DNA from: Rhizobium sp.
GTDB lineage: Bacteria > Pseudomonadota > Alphaproteobacteria > Rhizobiales > Rhizobiaceae
Assembly (NCBI GenBank): GCA_019739215.1
Contig: JAHHDR010000004.1
Location: 220,125-284,124, forward strand
Direction of reading: 5' to 3'
DNA length: 64,000 bases
Positions 48,041 through 56,245 of this stretch are shown piece after piece; the stretch's first letter is position 1; every line of letters begins with the position of its first letter. Both the position numbers and the translations under genes were made by a program. The notes under the pieces are model-generated. The model ran no database searches, had not been told where the DNA came from, and saw only the letters and a list, made by a program, of their open reading frames with translations.

Positions 48041-48804
48041 TGCTTTCCGCGTTGCTCTCGGGCGGGCTCGTCGGCTTCTCCTTGGGGCTCATCGGCGGCG
48101 GCGGGTCGATCCTGGCCACGCCGCTGCTGCTCTACATTGTCGGCGTGCGCGAACCGCATGTCGCGATCGGCACCGGGGCACTGGCCGTGTCCGTCAACGC
48201 CTATGCCAACCTGATCAGCCACGCCCTCAAGGGCCATGTACGCTGGAAATGCGCGATCGTCTTCGCGCTTGTCGGCGTAACCGGCACCCTCGCCGGCTCG
48301 ACCCTGGGCAAGGCGATCGACGGCCAGACGCTGCTTTTCGCCTTCGGGCTGGTCATGGTGCCGGTCGGCGCGACCATGCTGCGGCCACGGCGCGAGGGCG
48401 CGGTCGAGCGGACGGCGGATCGCGGGACATGCCTGCGGACCGCCGGGCTGGCGGCGCTGGCGGGCGCGGCATCGGGTTTCTTCGGAATCGGCGGCGGATT
48501 TCTCATCGTACCGGCGCTCGTCGCGGCAACAGGCATGCCGATCATCAACGCGATCGGATCATCACTGCTTGCGGTCGGCACGTTCGGATTGGCCACGGCG
48601 CTGAGCTATGCCTGGTCCGGCCTGGTGGACTGGACGATCGCCAGCGAGTTCATTGCCGGAGGGGTCCTGGGTGGCATCGCCGGCATGATGCTATCGACGC
48701 GCCTCTCCGCGCACAAGCGGACGCTGAACCTTGTGTTCGCCGGCGTGATCTTCGTGGTTGCCGCCTATGTTCTGTACCGGAGCGGCCTCGACCTGATCAC
48801 ATGA
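48040..48804 (+). CDS. TauE/SafE-family sulfite/sulfonate exporter
   Basis: A 254-residue inner-membrane protein with about eight hydrophobic segments and two glycine-rich repeats (GFSLGLIGGGGSILATPLLLY; GAASGFFGIGGGFLIVPALV). It probably exports sulfite, the product of persulfide dioxygenase. It overlaps the DUF442 gene by one base, and its 3' end is followed within 3 bases by a strong hairpin. Confidence 0.9.
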   Translation: MLSALLSGGLVGFSLGLIGGGGSILATPLLLYIVGVREPHVAIGTGALAVSVNAYANLISHALKGHVRWKCAIVFALVGVTGTLAGSTLGKAIDGQTLLFAFGLVMVPVGATMLRPRREGAVERTADRGTCLRTAGLAALAGAASGFFGIGGGFLIVPALVAATGMPIINAIGSSLLAVGTFGLATALSYAWSGLVDWTIASEFIAGGVLGGIAGMMLSTRLSAHKRTLNLVFAGVIFVVAAYVLYRSGLDLIT

Positions 48805-48806
48805 AT

Positions 48807-48839
48807 GTCGCAGCGGCCGGGGGGAAGAGCCGCTGCGAC
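48807..48839. terminator. Hairpin between convergent TauE and SQR genes
   Basis: GTCGCAGCGGC (48807-48817) pairs perfectly over 11 bases with GCCGCTGCGAC (48829-48839), with an 11-base loop. It has no long T-tract, but the stem is strong and lies between two convergent 3' ends only 46 bases apart. Confidence 0.65.
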
Positions 48840-48850
48840 GCTGTCATCGA

Positions 48851-50140
48851 TCAAGCATCCTCGAACTTGATCGATTTCAGTTTGTCGATTCCAAGCGCCT
48901 GAAGTGCGAGCTTCTCATAGAAGGGCTCCGACTTGCCCAGCTTGACCTTGTAGAGAAAGTATTTCTCGAAGCCGATCTTGGCCGCATGCACCCACTTGCC
49001 TGATGACGACCAGTTGACGTTGCGCGGCGGGATCTGCGGCTGGGCGACGAAGGCAATGCCCCCGTCGCCGAAGTCGGCGAGGCAGACCGCGTTCCAGGTT
49101 CCCTGCGCGTTCGGCCTCTCGCCGGCTACAAGCCGGGCGATGTTGTGGGCGGTCGCGGTGACCATCGATTCGATCATGAACCCGGTCTTCGGCACGCCGA
49201 CGGGCACGGGCGTCTTGCCCATGGGCGGAATGGCGACGCAGACGCCGACCGAGAAGACGTTGGCGTATTTCGGGTTCTGCTGATGCTTGTCGGCCAGGAT
49301 GAAGCCGCGCGGATTGGTAAGCCCCTCGATGTCCCTGACGGCCGGCACGCCGCGGAAGGCCGGCAGCATCATGGTGAAGATCGCTGGGACTTCATGGACC
49401 GCCTTGGTGCTTCCGTCTTCGTTGATCTCCTCGGCCACGACCTTGTCGGCCTCGAAACGCTGGACCTTCGCATTGGTGATCCACTTGATGTGGTGATTGC
49501 GCAATTCGCTCTCGAGCAGTCCCTTGGTGTCGCCGACGCCATCGAGCCCGAGATGGCCGATATAGGGCTCCGAGGTGACGAAGGTCATCGGCACCCGGTC
49601 ACGCACCTTGGCGTCGCGCAGCGCCTTGTCGAGGATGAAGGCAAACTCGTAGGCCGGGCCGAAGCAGGACGCGCCCTGCACCGCGCCTATCACCACCGGC
49701 CCTGGATTGGCCACCAGCCGGTCGAACGCGGCTTTCGTGAGCAGCGCGTGATCGATGTGGCAGACGGATGTCGTGTGCCCTTCCGGGCCGAAGCCGGGGA
49801 TCTCGTCGAAGGCCAGTTCCGGCCCGGTCGCGATCACGAGATAGTCGTAGGCGAGCGACGTGCCGTCCAGAAGCTGGATCCGGTTTTCCTCCGGGAACAC
49901 ACGTTCCGCGCCCTGCGGCAGCAGGTCTATGTTGCGCTTGCTGCAAGCCGGGGCGAGGTCGACCTCGACCGTCTGGCGCTCCCGCCAACCAACGGCAACC
50001 CAGGGGTTGGACGGGACGAACGAATAGACCGATCCCTTGTTGACGAGCGAAATCCGGTGTTCCCGCCCGAGTTGATCACGGAGCTCGTAAGCCATGATCG
50101 TTCCACCCAGCCCCGCTCCCAAAACCACAATATGCGCCAT
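48851..50140 (-). CDS. sqr: Sulfide:quinone oxidoreductase
   Basis: A 429-residue FAD flavoprotein. The N-terminal dinucleotide motif is GAGLGG (8-13). The three catalytic cysteines of the best-studied SQR group are present: Cys127 (SVCHID), Cys159 (GASCFGPAYEF) and Cys353 (AVCLADFG). The C-terminal amphipathic region (WVHAAKIGFEKYFLYKVKLG) would sit on the membrane. It oxidises sulfide to persulfide or polysulfide and reduces ubiquinone. It is the only gene on its strand here and has a BigR-like operator upstream. Confidence 0.95.
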   Translation of the reverse strand: MAHIVVLGAGLGGTIMAYELRDQLGREHRISLVNKGSVYSFVPSNPWVAVGWRERQTVEVDLAPACSKRNIDLLPQGAERVFPEENRIQLLDGTSLAYDYLVIATGPELAFDEIPGFGPEGHTTSVCHIDHALLTKAAFDRLVANPGPVVIGAVQGASCFGPAYEFAFILDKALRDAKVRDRVPMTFVTSEPYIGHLGLDGVGDTKGLLESELRNHHIKWITNAKVQRFEADKVVAEEINEDGSTKAVHEVPAIFTMMLPAFRGVPAVRDIEGLTNPRGFILADKHQQNPKYANVFSVGVCVAIPPMGKTPVPVGVPKTGFMIESMVTATAHNIARLVAGERPNAQGTWNAVCLADFGDGGIAFVAQPQIPPRNVNWSSSGKWVHAAKIGFEKYFLYKVKLGKSEPFYEKLALQALGIDKLKSIKFEDA

Positions 50141-50172
50141 GCCCTGCCTCCTGCAGATCTAATCACGACACT

Positions 50173-50201
50173 CAGTATATACAAATATACGTAGATATAA
50201 A
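50173..50201. promoter_or_regulatory. BigR-like operator upstream of sqr
   Basis: CAGTATATACAAATATACGT, continuing AGATATAAA. It shares ATATACG with the sites at 46606 and 46697 and lies 33 bases upstream of the SQR start codon. Confidence 0.55.
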
Positions 50202-50274
50202 GAGATAAATTTGCATGGCTTGCCCGGCCGAAGTCGACAGACAGCGGCCCGAAACTGTCTCGCGATCTTGGCTG

Positions 50275-50934
50275 CTATTTCAGCGCGGCGAACTTCTCGA
50301 CGAGCGGCGTGGCGCCGGAGACGATCAGGAGATCTCCGCGTTCGACCAGCGTGTCCTGGGTGGCGTAGGTAAAATCCTGATGCGGCCGCTTCACGCCCAC
50401 CACGGTCACGCCGTGCTTCGTGCGCAGGCCCGACTGGCCCAGCGTCCGGCCGAAGGCCTCGGCCGGGGCGTTGGTCTTGGCAATGGCAAAACCATCGTCG
50501 AACTCGATGAAATCCATCATCTTGCCGGTGACGAGATGGGCCACGCGCTCGCCCATCGCCGCCTCCGGAAACACGACATGATGCGCGCCGGTCTTCTCCA
50601 GAATCCGGCCGTGGTTGCGGTTGAGCGCCTTGGCCCAGATGTCGGGTACGCCGAGTTCCGACAGCGCGAGCACTGTCAGCACGCTGGCCTCCAGATCGGT
50701 TCCGATCGCCACGACGGCATGTGGATAGTCATGCACGCCGAGTCGTTTCAGTGTGTCGGCATTGGTGCTGTCCGCTTCCACGACATGGGTCAGTTGGTCG
50801 GCCCAGCTTTGGACGAGGTCCGCGCTCTCGTCGATGCCGAGCACGTCGTGCCCGAGCCTGATGAGCGACTGCGCGACCGCTGTGCCGAACCGGCCAAGGC
50901 CGATGACGACGACACCGTCGCCCTTGAAGTCCAT
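50275..50934 (-). CDS. Potassium uptake regulatory subunit (TrkA/KtrA-like, RCK domain)
   Basis: A 219-residue cytoplasmic protein. The RCK_N Rossmann domain has GLGRFG (12-17) and an acidic ribose-binding residue (GIDES). The RCK_C domain spans about 140-215. It gates the membrane subunit encoded just upstream in response to nucleotides. Length (about 220) fits KtrA rather than the double-length TrkA. The ATG at 50934 directly follows the membrane-subunit stop by 4 bases. Confidence 0.9.
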   Translation of the reverse strand: MDFKGDGVVVIGLGRFGTAVAQSLIRLGHDVLGIDESADLVQSWADQLTHVVEADSTNADTLKRLGVHDYPHAVVAIGTDLEASVLTVLALSELGVPDIWAKALNRNHGRILEKTGAHHVVFPEAAMGERVAHLVTGKMMDFIEFDDGFAIAKTNAPAEAFGRTLGQSGLRTKHGVTVVGVKRPHQDFTYATQDTLVERGDLLIVSGATPLVEKFAALK

Positions 50935-50938
50935 GTTC

Positions 50939-52291
50939 CTAGCCAACGATCGGGCGCTCCTCTGGATAGCGGTAGGGGACGTGTTTTTCCTTGAGCGCCA
51001 GCGCGCTCGCCGCGGTGATGGTACCGACCCTGCCAACGAACATCAGCACGATGATGACCAGTTGTGCCGAAGGCGGCAACTGGGCGGTGATGCCCACCGA
51101 CAGGCCGACGGTTGCGAAGGCCGATATGGTCTCGAACAGCACCGCCTCGAGCGAAAAATCGGTGACGCTCAGGATGAACATTGTCCCTGCGCCAACCAGG
51201 CCGAGTGCCAGCAGGACGATGGTCAATGCCTGACGCTGCACATGCGAGCCGATCCTGCGCCGGAAGGCCGTGGTGTCCCGGTCGCCGCGGATTTCGGCCC
51301 ATACCACGAAACCGAGGATCAGGAAGGTGGAGACCTTGATGCCGCCCGCAGTGCCGGCGCTGCCGCCACCGATCAGCATCAGGGCATTGCTCACGGTGAG
51401 TGTCTCGGTCGTCAACTTGCCGACATCCACGGCGTTGAAGCCCGCCGTTCGGGTCATGACCGAATGCGCCATTGCATTCAGCATCTTGTCGGGCCAGGCC
51501 ATCGGCCCGAGCGTGGCGGGGTTCGTCCACTCATAGGCCGCCACGGCGACGAATCCCAGCACGAGCAGAAGGGCCGTTCCGACCAGGGTGATCTTGCTGT
51601 GGATCGAGAATTGCGACGGCCGCTTGCCGCGCCACACTTCGAAGATCACCGGAAACCCGAGTCCGCCGACAACCACGGCCGACATGATCGGAACCAGCAC
51701 CACCGCGTCGCTCGAAAAACTCATCAGACTGTCGGAGTAAGTCGAGAAGCCGGCATTGTTGAATGCCGAGACCGATTGGAACACGCCGTGCCAGACACTT
51801 TCGTCCCAGGGCAGCCCATAGGCCTGGCGAAGCCGGAGCGCGAGCGTGAAGGCGACCAGCGCCTCCACCACGAATGTCACCGCGAGGATGAGCTTGAGAA
51901 CGTCCTTCACGTCGCCAAGACTGAGGCTCCGGGTTTCGGCCTGGGCGACCAGAAGACTGGGAAGCCTCAGTTTCCTGGTCACCAACAGTCCAAGAAGCGT
52001 CGCTCCCGTCATGATCCCGAGCCCGCCTATCTGGATCAGCGCGAGAATGATGACCTGCCCGAAATGCGACCAGTAGGTCGGCGTGTCGACAACGATGAGG
52101 CCGGTGACGCAGATCGCCGAGGTCGCCGTGAAAAGGGCGGTGAGCACCGGGGCGCCCTCACCGCTTGAGCGGGCAACAGGCAACATGAGAAGAGCCGTGC
52201 CGATGGCGATGGCGGCAAGGAACGCCATCGGCACCACGCGGGCGGGATGCTGCAGGGAACGGCGCAAGCTGATGACGACCTCCGGAGGCAT
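50939..52291 (-). CDS. Potassium uptake membrane subunit (TrkH/KtrB family)
   Basis: A membrane protein of about 450 residues with four pore repeats. The selectivity-loop segments are visible as TATSAICVTGL, SAFNNAGFS, MTRTAGFN and SAFATVGLS, each with the conserved glycine. It imports potassium, usually with sodium or proton coupling. The start is uncertain: ATG at 52291 is used; GTG at 52321 would add 10 residues, and neither has a strong ribosome-binding site. It forms a two-gene operon with the RCK subunit. Confidence 0.88.
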   Translation of the reverse strand: MPPEVVISLRRSLQHPARVVPMAFLAAIAIGTALLMLPVARSSGEGAPVLTALFTATSAICVTGLIVVDTPTYWSHFGQVIILALIQIGGLGIMTGATLLGLLVTRKLRLPSLLVAQAETRSLSLGDVKDVLKLILAVTFVVEALVAFTLALRLRQAYGLPWDESVWHGVFQSVSAFNNAGFSTYSDSLMSFSSDAVVLVPIMSAVVVGGLGFPVIFEVWRGKRPSQFSIHSKITLVGTALLLVLGFVAVAAYEWTNPATLGPMAWPDKMLNAMAHSVMTRTAGFNAVDVGKLTTETLTVSNALMLIGGGSAGTAGGIKVSTFLILGFVVWAEIRGDRDTTAFRRRIGSHVQRQALTIVLLALGLVGAGTMFILSVTDFSLEAVLFETISAFATVGLSVGITAQLPPSAQLVIIVLMFVGRVGTITAASALALKEKHVPYRYPEERPIVG

Positions 52292-52521
52292 GCCGGCTGC
52301 GGCCGGTGTGTTCGCGCTCACCTCTAGCCCGCCGCGACGATCAGGGAAAGGTGTCTGACGCGGTTTGCCGTTCGGACTTGCGAGGATCGCATGTCCAGCG
52401 GGTTCCGGAACTTGACACATGCCAGTCTGCTTTGGCATGAAGCGGCCATGGGGGCTGCGATCCCTCACGAGGCGCCAGCCGAAATCGCGTCCACAACACC
52501 GGATCCACGGAAGGACGCGCC

Positions 52522-53334
52522 ATGCCCGCTTTTCTCGAAATCAACACGGAACGACTGAACCGCCTCGTCGGCACGCCCGGCTGCCCCGCGCTTGTCGATG
52601 TCCGCACCGACGAGGATTTTGCACTCGATCCCAGGTTTATCCCGGGATCGGTGCGGCGCGATTACCGCGAGCCGGACTGGATCGGCAGTTTCACCGGTGC
52701 TGGCGCCATCATCATCTGCCAGCGCGGGCGGAAGCTCAGCCACGGCGTGGCCGCGCTCCTTCGGCATCGGGGGGTGCCGGCCGAAGTGCTTGAGGGGGGC
52801 TTCGAGGCCTGGGCGGCGCAATCGCTGCCGGCGGTTCCCGCGGCACGGATGCCGTCGCGCGACACCCGGGGACGCACGGTCTGGGTCACGCGCGCCCGGC
52901 CGAAGATCGACAGGATCGCCTGCCCCTGGCTGATCCGCCGCTTCGTCGATCCCAACGCGGTCTTTCTCTTCGTCGCGCCCTCAGAGGTCATGGCCGTGGC
53001 CGAGCGCTTCCATGCAGAGCCGTTCGACATCGATGCCGACATAGCGTGGAGCCACCAGGGCGAACTCTGCACCTTCGATGTCATGGTCGAGGCCTTCGGG
53101 CTGGCGACGGCGCCCATGAAGCGGCTCGCGACCATCGTGCGCGGCGCGGACACGGCGCGGCCCGATCTCGCGCCGGAAGTCTCCGGCCTGCTCGCCATGT
53201 CCCTCGGACTCTCCCGGATGCATTCGGACGATCTCGCGCAACTGGACGCCGGCATGGTGCTCTACGATGCACTGTACCGCTGGTGCCGGGATGCCACCGA
53301 CGAAAATCACAACTGGCCAACCAACAGGAAGTAG
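52522..53334 (+). CDS. Rhodanese-ChrB fusion, chromate resistance protein
   Basis: A 270-residue protein. Residues about 5-105 are a rhodanese domain (PALVDVRTDEDFALD ... IIICQRGRKLSHGVA ... VLEGGFEAWA), with the active-site cysteine in CQRGRKLS. Residues about 118-265 match the C-terminal domain of ChrB (VWVTRARPKIDRIACPWLIRRFVDP ... HQGELCTFDVMVEAFGL). ChrB acts as a chromate-responsive regulator or accessory factor for ChrA. The N-terminal regulatory domain of classical ChrB is replaced here by rhodanese. It ends 7 bases before chrA. Confidence 0.85.
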   Translation: MPAFLEINTERLNRLVGTPGCPALVDVRTDEDFALDPRFIPGSVRRDYREPDWIGSFTGAGAIIICQRGRKLSHGVAALLRHRGVPAEVLEGGFEAWAAQSLPAVPAARMPSRDTRGRTVWVTRARPKIDRIACPWLIRRFVDPNAVFLFVAPSEVMAVAERFHAEPFDIDADIAWSHQGELCTFDVMVEAFGLATAPMKRLATIVRGADTARPDLAPEVSGLLAMSLGLSRMHSDDLAQLDAGMVLYDALYRWCRDATDENHNWPTNRK

Positions 53335-53341
53335 GCGGGGA

Positions 53342-54751
53342 ATGACCGACTTCGCACGCGACACAGATTTTTCTCCCGTCCGCAATGCCGTACCGATCGG
53401 CGAGGCAGTCAAGGTATGGGCCAGGGTTGCCGCACTCAGCTTCGGTGGTCCCGCCGGGCAGATCGCGGTGATGCATCGCATCGTGGTGGATGAGAAGCGA
53501 TGGGTTGGCGAACATCGCTTCCTGCACGCGCTCAACTACTGCATGCTGCTGCCGGGTCCCGAAGCCCACCAGCTCGCGATCTATCTCGGCTGGCTGCTCA
53601 ACCGCACGCTCGGCGGGGTGATCGCCGGCGTGCTCTTCGTGTTGCCGGGCTTCCTTTCTATACTGGCGCTGAGCTATGCCTATGCGATCTACGGCAATGT
53701 CACCTTCGTCGAGGGCCTGTTCTTCGGCCTCAAGGCGGCGGTCCTCGCCGTCGTCTTCCAAGCCGTGGCGCGCATCGGAAGCCGGGCGCTCCGGAACCGG
53801 GTGATGATCGGCATCGCCGCAATTGCCTTTGTCGCCATCTTCTTCCTGCGCATTCCGTTTCCGCTGATCATCCTGGCCGCCGGCGCGGTCGGCTATGTCG
53901 CGGGGCGTGCGGGTTCGCCGCTGTTCAAGGTCGGGGGCGGCCATGGCGGCGGGGCGGGTGCTGTTCTCGAAGACCGGGATTCGCTGCTGGGCGAGGAGAC
54001 GCCGGAGCATGCCCGGCCAAACATCCGCTGGACAATCCGAATCTCGGCCATCCTGCTGGCGCTCTGGCTGTTTCCTGTTGCCATTCTTTTGGCAACGCGC
54101 GGCCCCGACGACGTCTTCTCACGCATCGCGCTGTTCTTCAGCCAGATGGCGGTGGTCACGTTTGGCGGCGCCTATGCCGTGCTGTCCTATGTCGCCCAGG
54201 AGGCCGTGCAGAACTATGGATGGCTGCGCCCCGGGGAGATGCTGGACGGGCTCGGCATGGCGGAAACCACCCCCGGGCCGCTGATCCAGGTGGTGCAGTT
54301 CGTCGGCTTCATGGGGGCCTTTCGCGATCCCGGCAGCCTGTCGCCGCTCTGGGCTGCGACGCTGGCTGCCGTGCTGACGACCTGGGTGACATTCCTGCCG
54401 AGTTTCCTGTGGATCTTTCTCGGTGCGCCCTTCATCGAGAGACTGCGCGGCAATGCCGCGATCACCGGCGCGATGTCGGCGATCACCGCGGCGGTCGTCG
54501 GCGTCATCCTCAATCTCGCGATCTGGCTGGCTCTGCACGTCCTGTTTCGCGAGGTCAGCCTGCTGCAATTCGGCCCCGTCCATGTCGACATGCCGACGTT
54601 GGGCTCGATCGATCTCGCCTCGCTTGCCCTGACACTGGTCGCCGCCGGCGCGCTGTTCTGGCTGAAACGCTCGGTGATCTTCACGCTGCTGGTCTGCTCC
54701 ATCCTGGGCATCGGCTGGACGCTGCTGCGCGCCTACGGTATCGGCACCTGA
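53342..54751 (+). CDS. chrA: Chromate efflux transporter ChrA (long-chain CHR family)
   Basis: A 469-residue inner-membrane protein with two CHR domains, beginning ALSFGGPAGQIAVMHRIVVDEKRWV and, in the second half, FSQMAVVTFGGAYAVLSYVAQEAV. PGPEAHQLAIYLGW and TTPGPLIQVVQFVGF are the paired PGP motifs. It exports chromate. The start at 53342 follows GGCGGGGA and lies 7 bases after the rhodanese-ChrB gene, so the two are co-expressed. Confidence 0.93.
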   Translation: MTDFARDTDFSPVRNAVPIGEAVKVWARVAALSFGGPAGQIAVMHRIVVDEKRWVGEHRFLHALNYCMLLPGPEAHQLAIYLGWLLNRTLGGVIAGVLFVLPGFLSILALSYAYAIYGNVTFVEGLFFGLKAAVLAVVFQAVARIGSRALRNRVMIGIAAIAFVAIFFLRIPFPLIILAAGAVGYVAGRAGSPLFKVGGGHGGGAGAVLEDRDSLLGEETPEHARPNIRWTIRISAILLALWLFPVAILLATRGPDDVFSRIALFFSQMAVVTFGGAYAVLSYVAQEAVQNYGWLRPGEMLDGLGMAETTPGPLIQVVQFVGFMGAFRDPGSLSPLWAATLAAVLTTWVTFLPSFLWIFLGAPFIERLRGNAAITGAMSAITAAVVGVILNLAIWLALHVLFREVSLLQFGPVHVDMPTLGSIDLASLALTLVAAGALFWLKRSVIFTLLVCSILGIGWTLLRAYGIGT

Positions 54752-54754
54752 CAC

Positions 54755-54883
54755 TCAGCCGATCGGCCCGGTATCCTTCGCCGCCGGCTGCATGGCGGCC
54801 GACTTCAATGCCTCGCGCCTGCCGCCGGGCGAGAGCCCGAACTCCGCCTTGAAGGCCGAGGAGAAGTGCGCCGTGCTGGAGAA
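54755..54883 (-). pseudogene. AraC-family regulator, 3' remnant
   Basis: On the minus strand the reading frame ending at the TGA (54755-54757) encodes FSSTAHFSSAFKAEFGLSP followed by GGRREALK. This is the C-terminal helix-turn-helix end of an AraC-family regulator (S..HFS.AFK..FG.SP...R). Upstream of about 54883 the similarity stops and soxB sequence begins in the opposite direction. The rest of the gene is gone. AraC regulators of the GbdR type often control sarcosine and glycine betaine catabolism, so it may have been the regulator of this operon. Confidence 0.75.
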
Positions 54884-55943
54884 GGGTTACCTCGGCTCGG
54901 GCAATGTCGGCCGCAACACCACGATCATCCGTTCGAACTACCTGCTGGCAGGCAACAACCCATTCTACGAATTGTCGATGAAGCTCTGGGAGGGGCTCGA
55001 GAAAGACTTCAACTTCAACGCCATGGTCTCCCAGCGCGGCGTGCTCAACCTCTTCCACTCGGATGCCCAACGCGATGCCTATACACGGCGCGGCAACGCG
55101 ATGCTGCTCCACGGAGTGGATGCGGAACTGCTCGACCGCGCGGCGGTGCGCGCCAAACTGCCCTTTCTCGACTACGACAATGCGCGCTTTCCGATCCAGG
55201 GCGGACTGCTGCAGCGGCGCGGCGGCACCGTACGCCACGACGCCGTGGCCTGGGGCTACGCGCGCGGGGCTGACAGCCGCGGCGTCGACATCATCCAGCA
55301 GTGCGAGGTGACCGGCATCCGCCGCGAGAACGGTCGCGTGGTGGGCGTGGAGACGACGCGGGGCTCTATCGGTTGCGGCAGGCTGGCGCTCGCCGCGGCG
55401 GGCAATTCCTCGCGTGTGGCCGAGATGGCCGATATCCGGCTGCCGATCGAGAGCCATGTCCTGCAGGCCTTCGTCTCGGAGGGCCTCAAGCCCTTCATCG
55501 ATTGCGTCGTCACCTTCGGCGCCGGGCATTTCTACGTCTCGCAGTCCGACAAAGGCGGCCTGGTCTTCGGCGGCGACATCGACGGCTACAATTCCTATGC
55601 CCAGCGCGGCAACCTGGCGACCGTCGAGCATGTGGCCGAGGCCGGCAAGGCGATGATCCCGGGCATCTCGCGTGTCCGCGTGCTGCGATCCTGGGGCGGC
55701 ATCATGGACATGAGCATGGACGGTTCGCCGATCATCGACCGCACCCATGTCGACAATCTCTACCTCAATGCCGGCTGGTGCTATGGCGGCTTCAAGGCGA
55801 CACCTGCCTCCGGATACTGCTTTGCCCACTTGATCGCCCGCGGCAGCCCGCACGAGACCGCCGGCGCCTTCCGGCTCGACCGGTTTGAGCGCGGCCGTCT
55901 GATCGACGAGAAGGGCGTTGGCGCCCAGCCCAATCTCCATTGA
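54871..55943 (+). pseudogene. soxB: Sarcosine oxidase beta subunit SoxB, 5'-truncated
   Basis: The frame from AVLEKGYLGSGNVGRNTTII to the stop at 55943 matches SoxB, which carries FAD and the covalent FMN histidine site. About 50-70 residues that should precede VLEKG, including the GxGxxG dinucleotide motif, are missing. Instead, the open frame runs back into sequence antisense to an AraC gene; a chance ATG at 54792 would give a 383-residue product starting MAADFNASRL. The rest is well conserved (RRGGTVRHDAVAWGYARGAD; NLYLNAGWCYGGFKATP). Without the FAD-binding strand the subunit is unlikely to work. Confidence 0.85.
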
Positions 55944-55967
55944 CGCCTTACCGAGGATCCCAGCACG

Positions 55968-56245
55968 ATGGCCAGTCTCGTACCTTGCCCCCATTGCGGC
56001 TCGCGCCCGAAAGAGGCGTTTACCGTCAGGGGCGCGGCACTGACCCGGCCCCAACCGGACGCCGCTAAGAGGCCTGGATGGACTATGTCTATCAGCGCGA
56101 CAATCCGCGCGGCCTCTACGATGAGCATTGGCATCATACGGCGGGCTGCCGTCGCTGGCTTGTGGTGACGCGCGACACCGCGACCCATGAGATTGCCGGC
56201 TGCCGCGACGTGGCGCTCGACAAACAGGTGGAGATTGTTCGATGA
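55968..56245 (+). pseudogene. soxD: Sarcosine oxidase delta subunit SoxD, one frameshift
   Basis: The start MASLVPCPHCGSRPKEAFTV matches SoxD and its zinc-binding CPHCG. After RPQPDAA the frame is lost; EAWMDYVYQRDNPRGLYDEH, then HTAGCRRWLVV, continue in another frame to the TGA that overlaps soxA (ATGA). One missing base near 56066-56070 would give a normal 92-residue SoxD. It lies 24 bases after soxB. Confidence 0.85.

Noticed and set aside
54792..55943. An intact 383-residue SoxB or other FAD oxidoreductase
   Set aside because: The first 26 or so residues are antisense AraC sequence, and the GxGxxG FAD motif expected at the N-terminus is absent.
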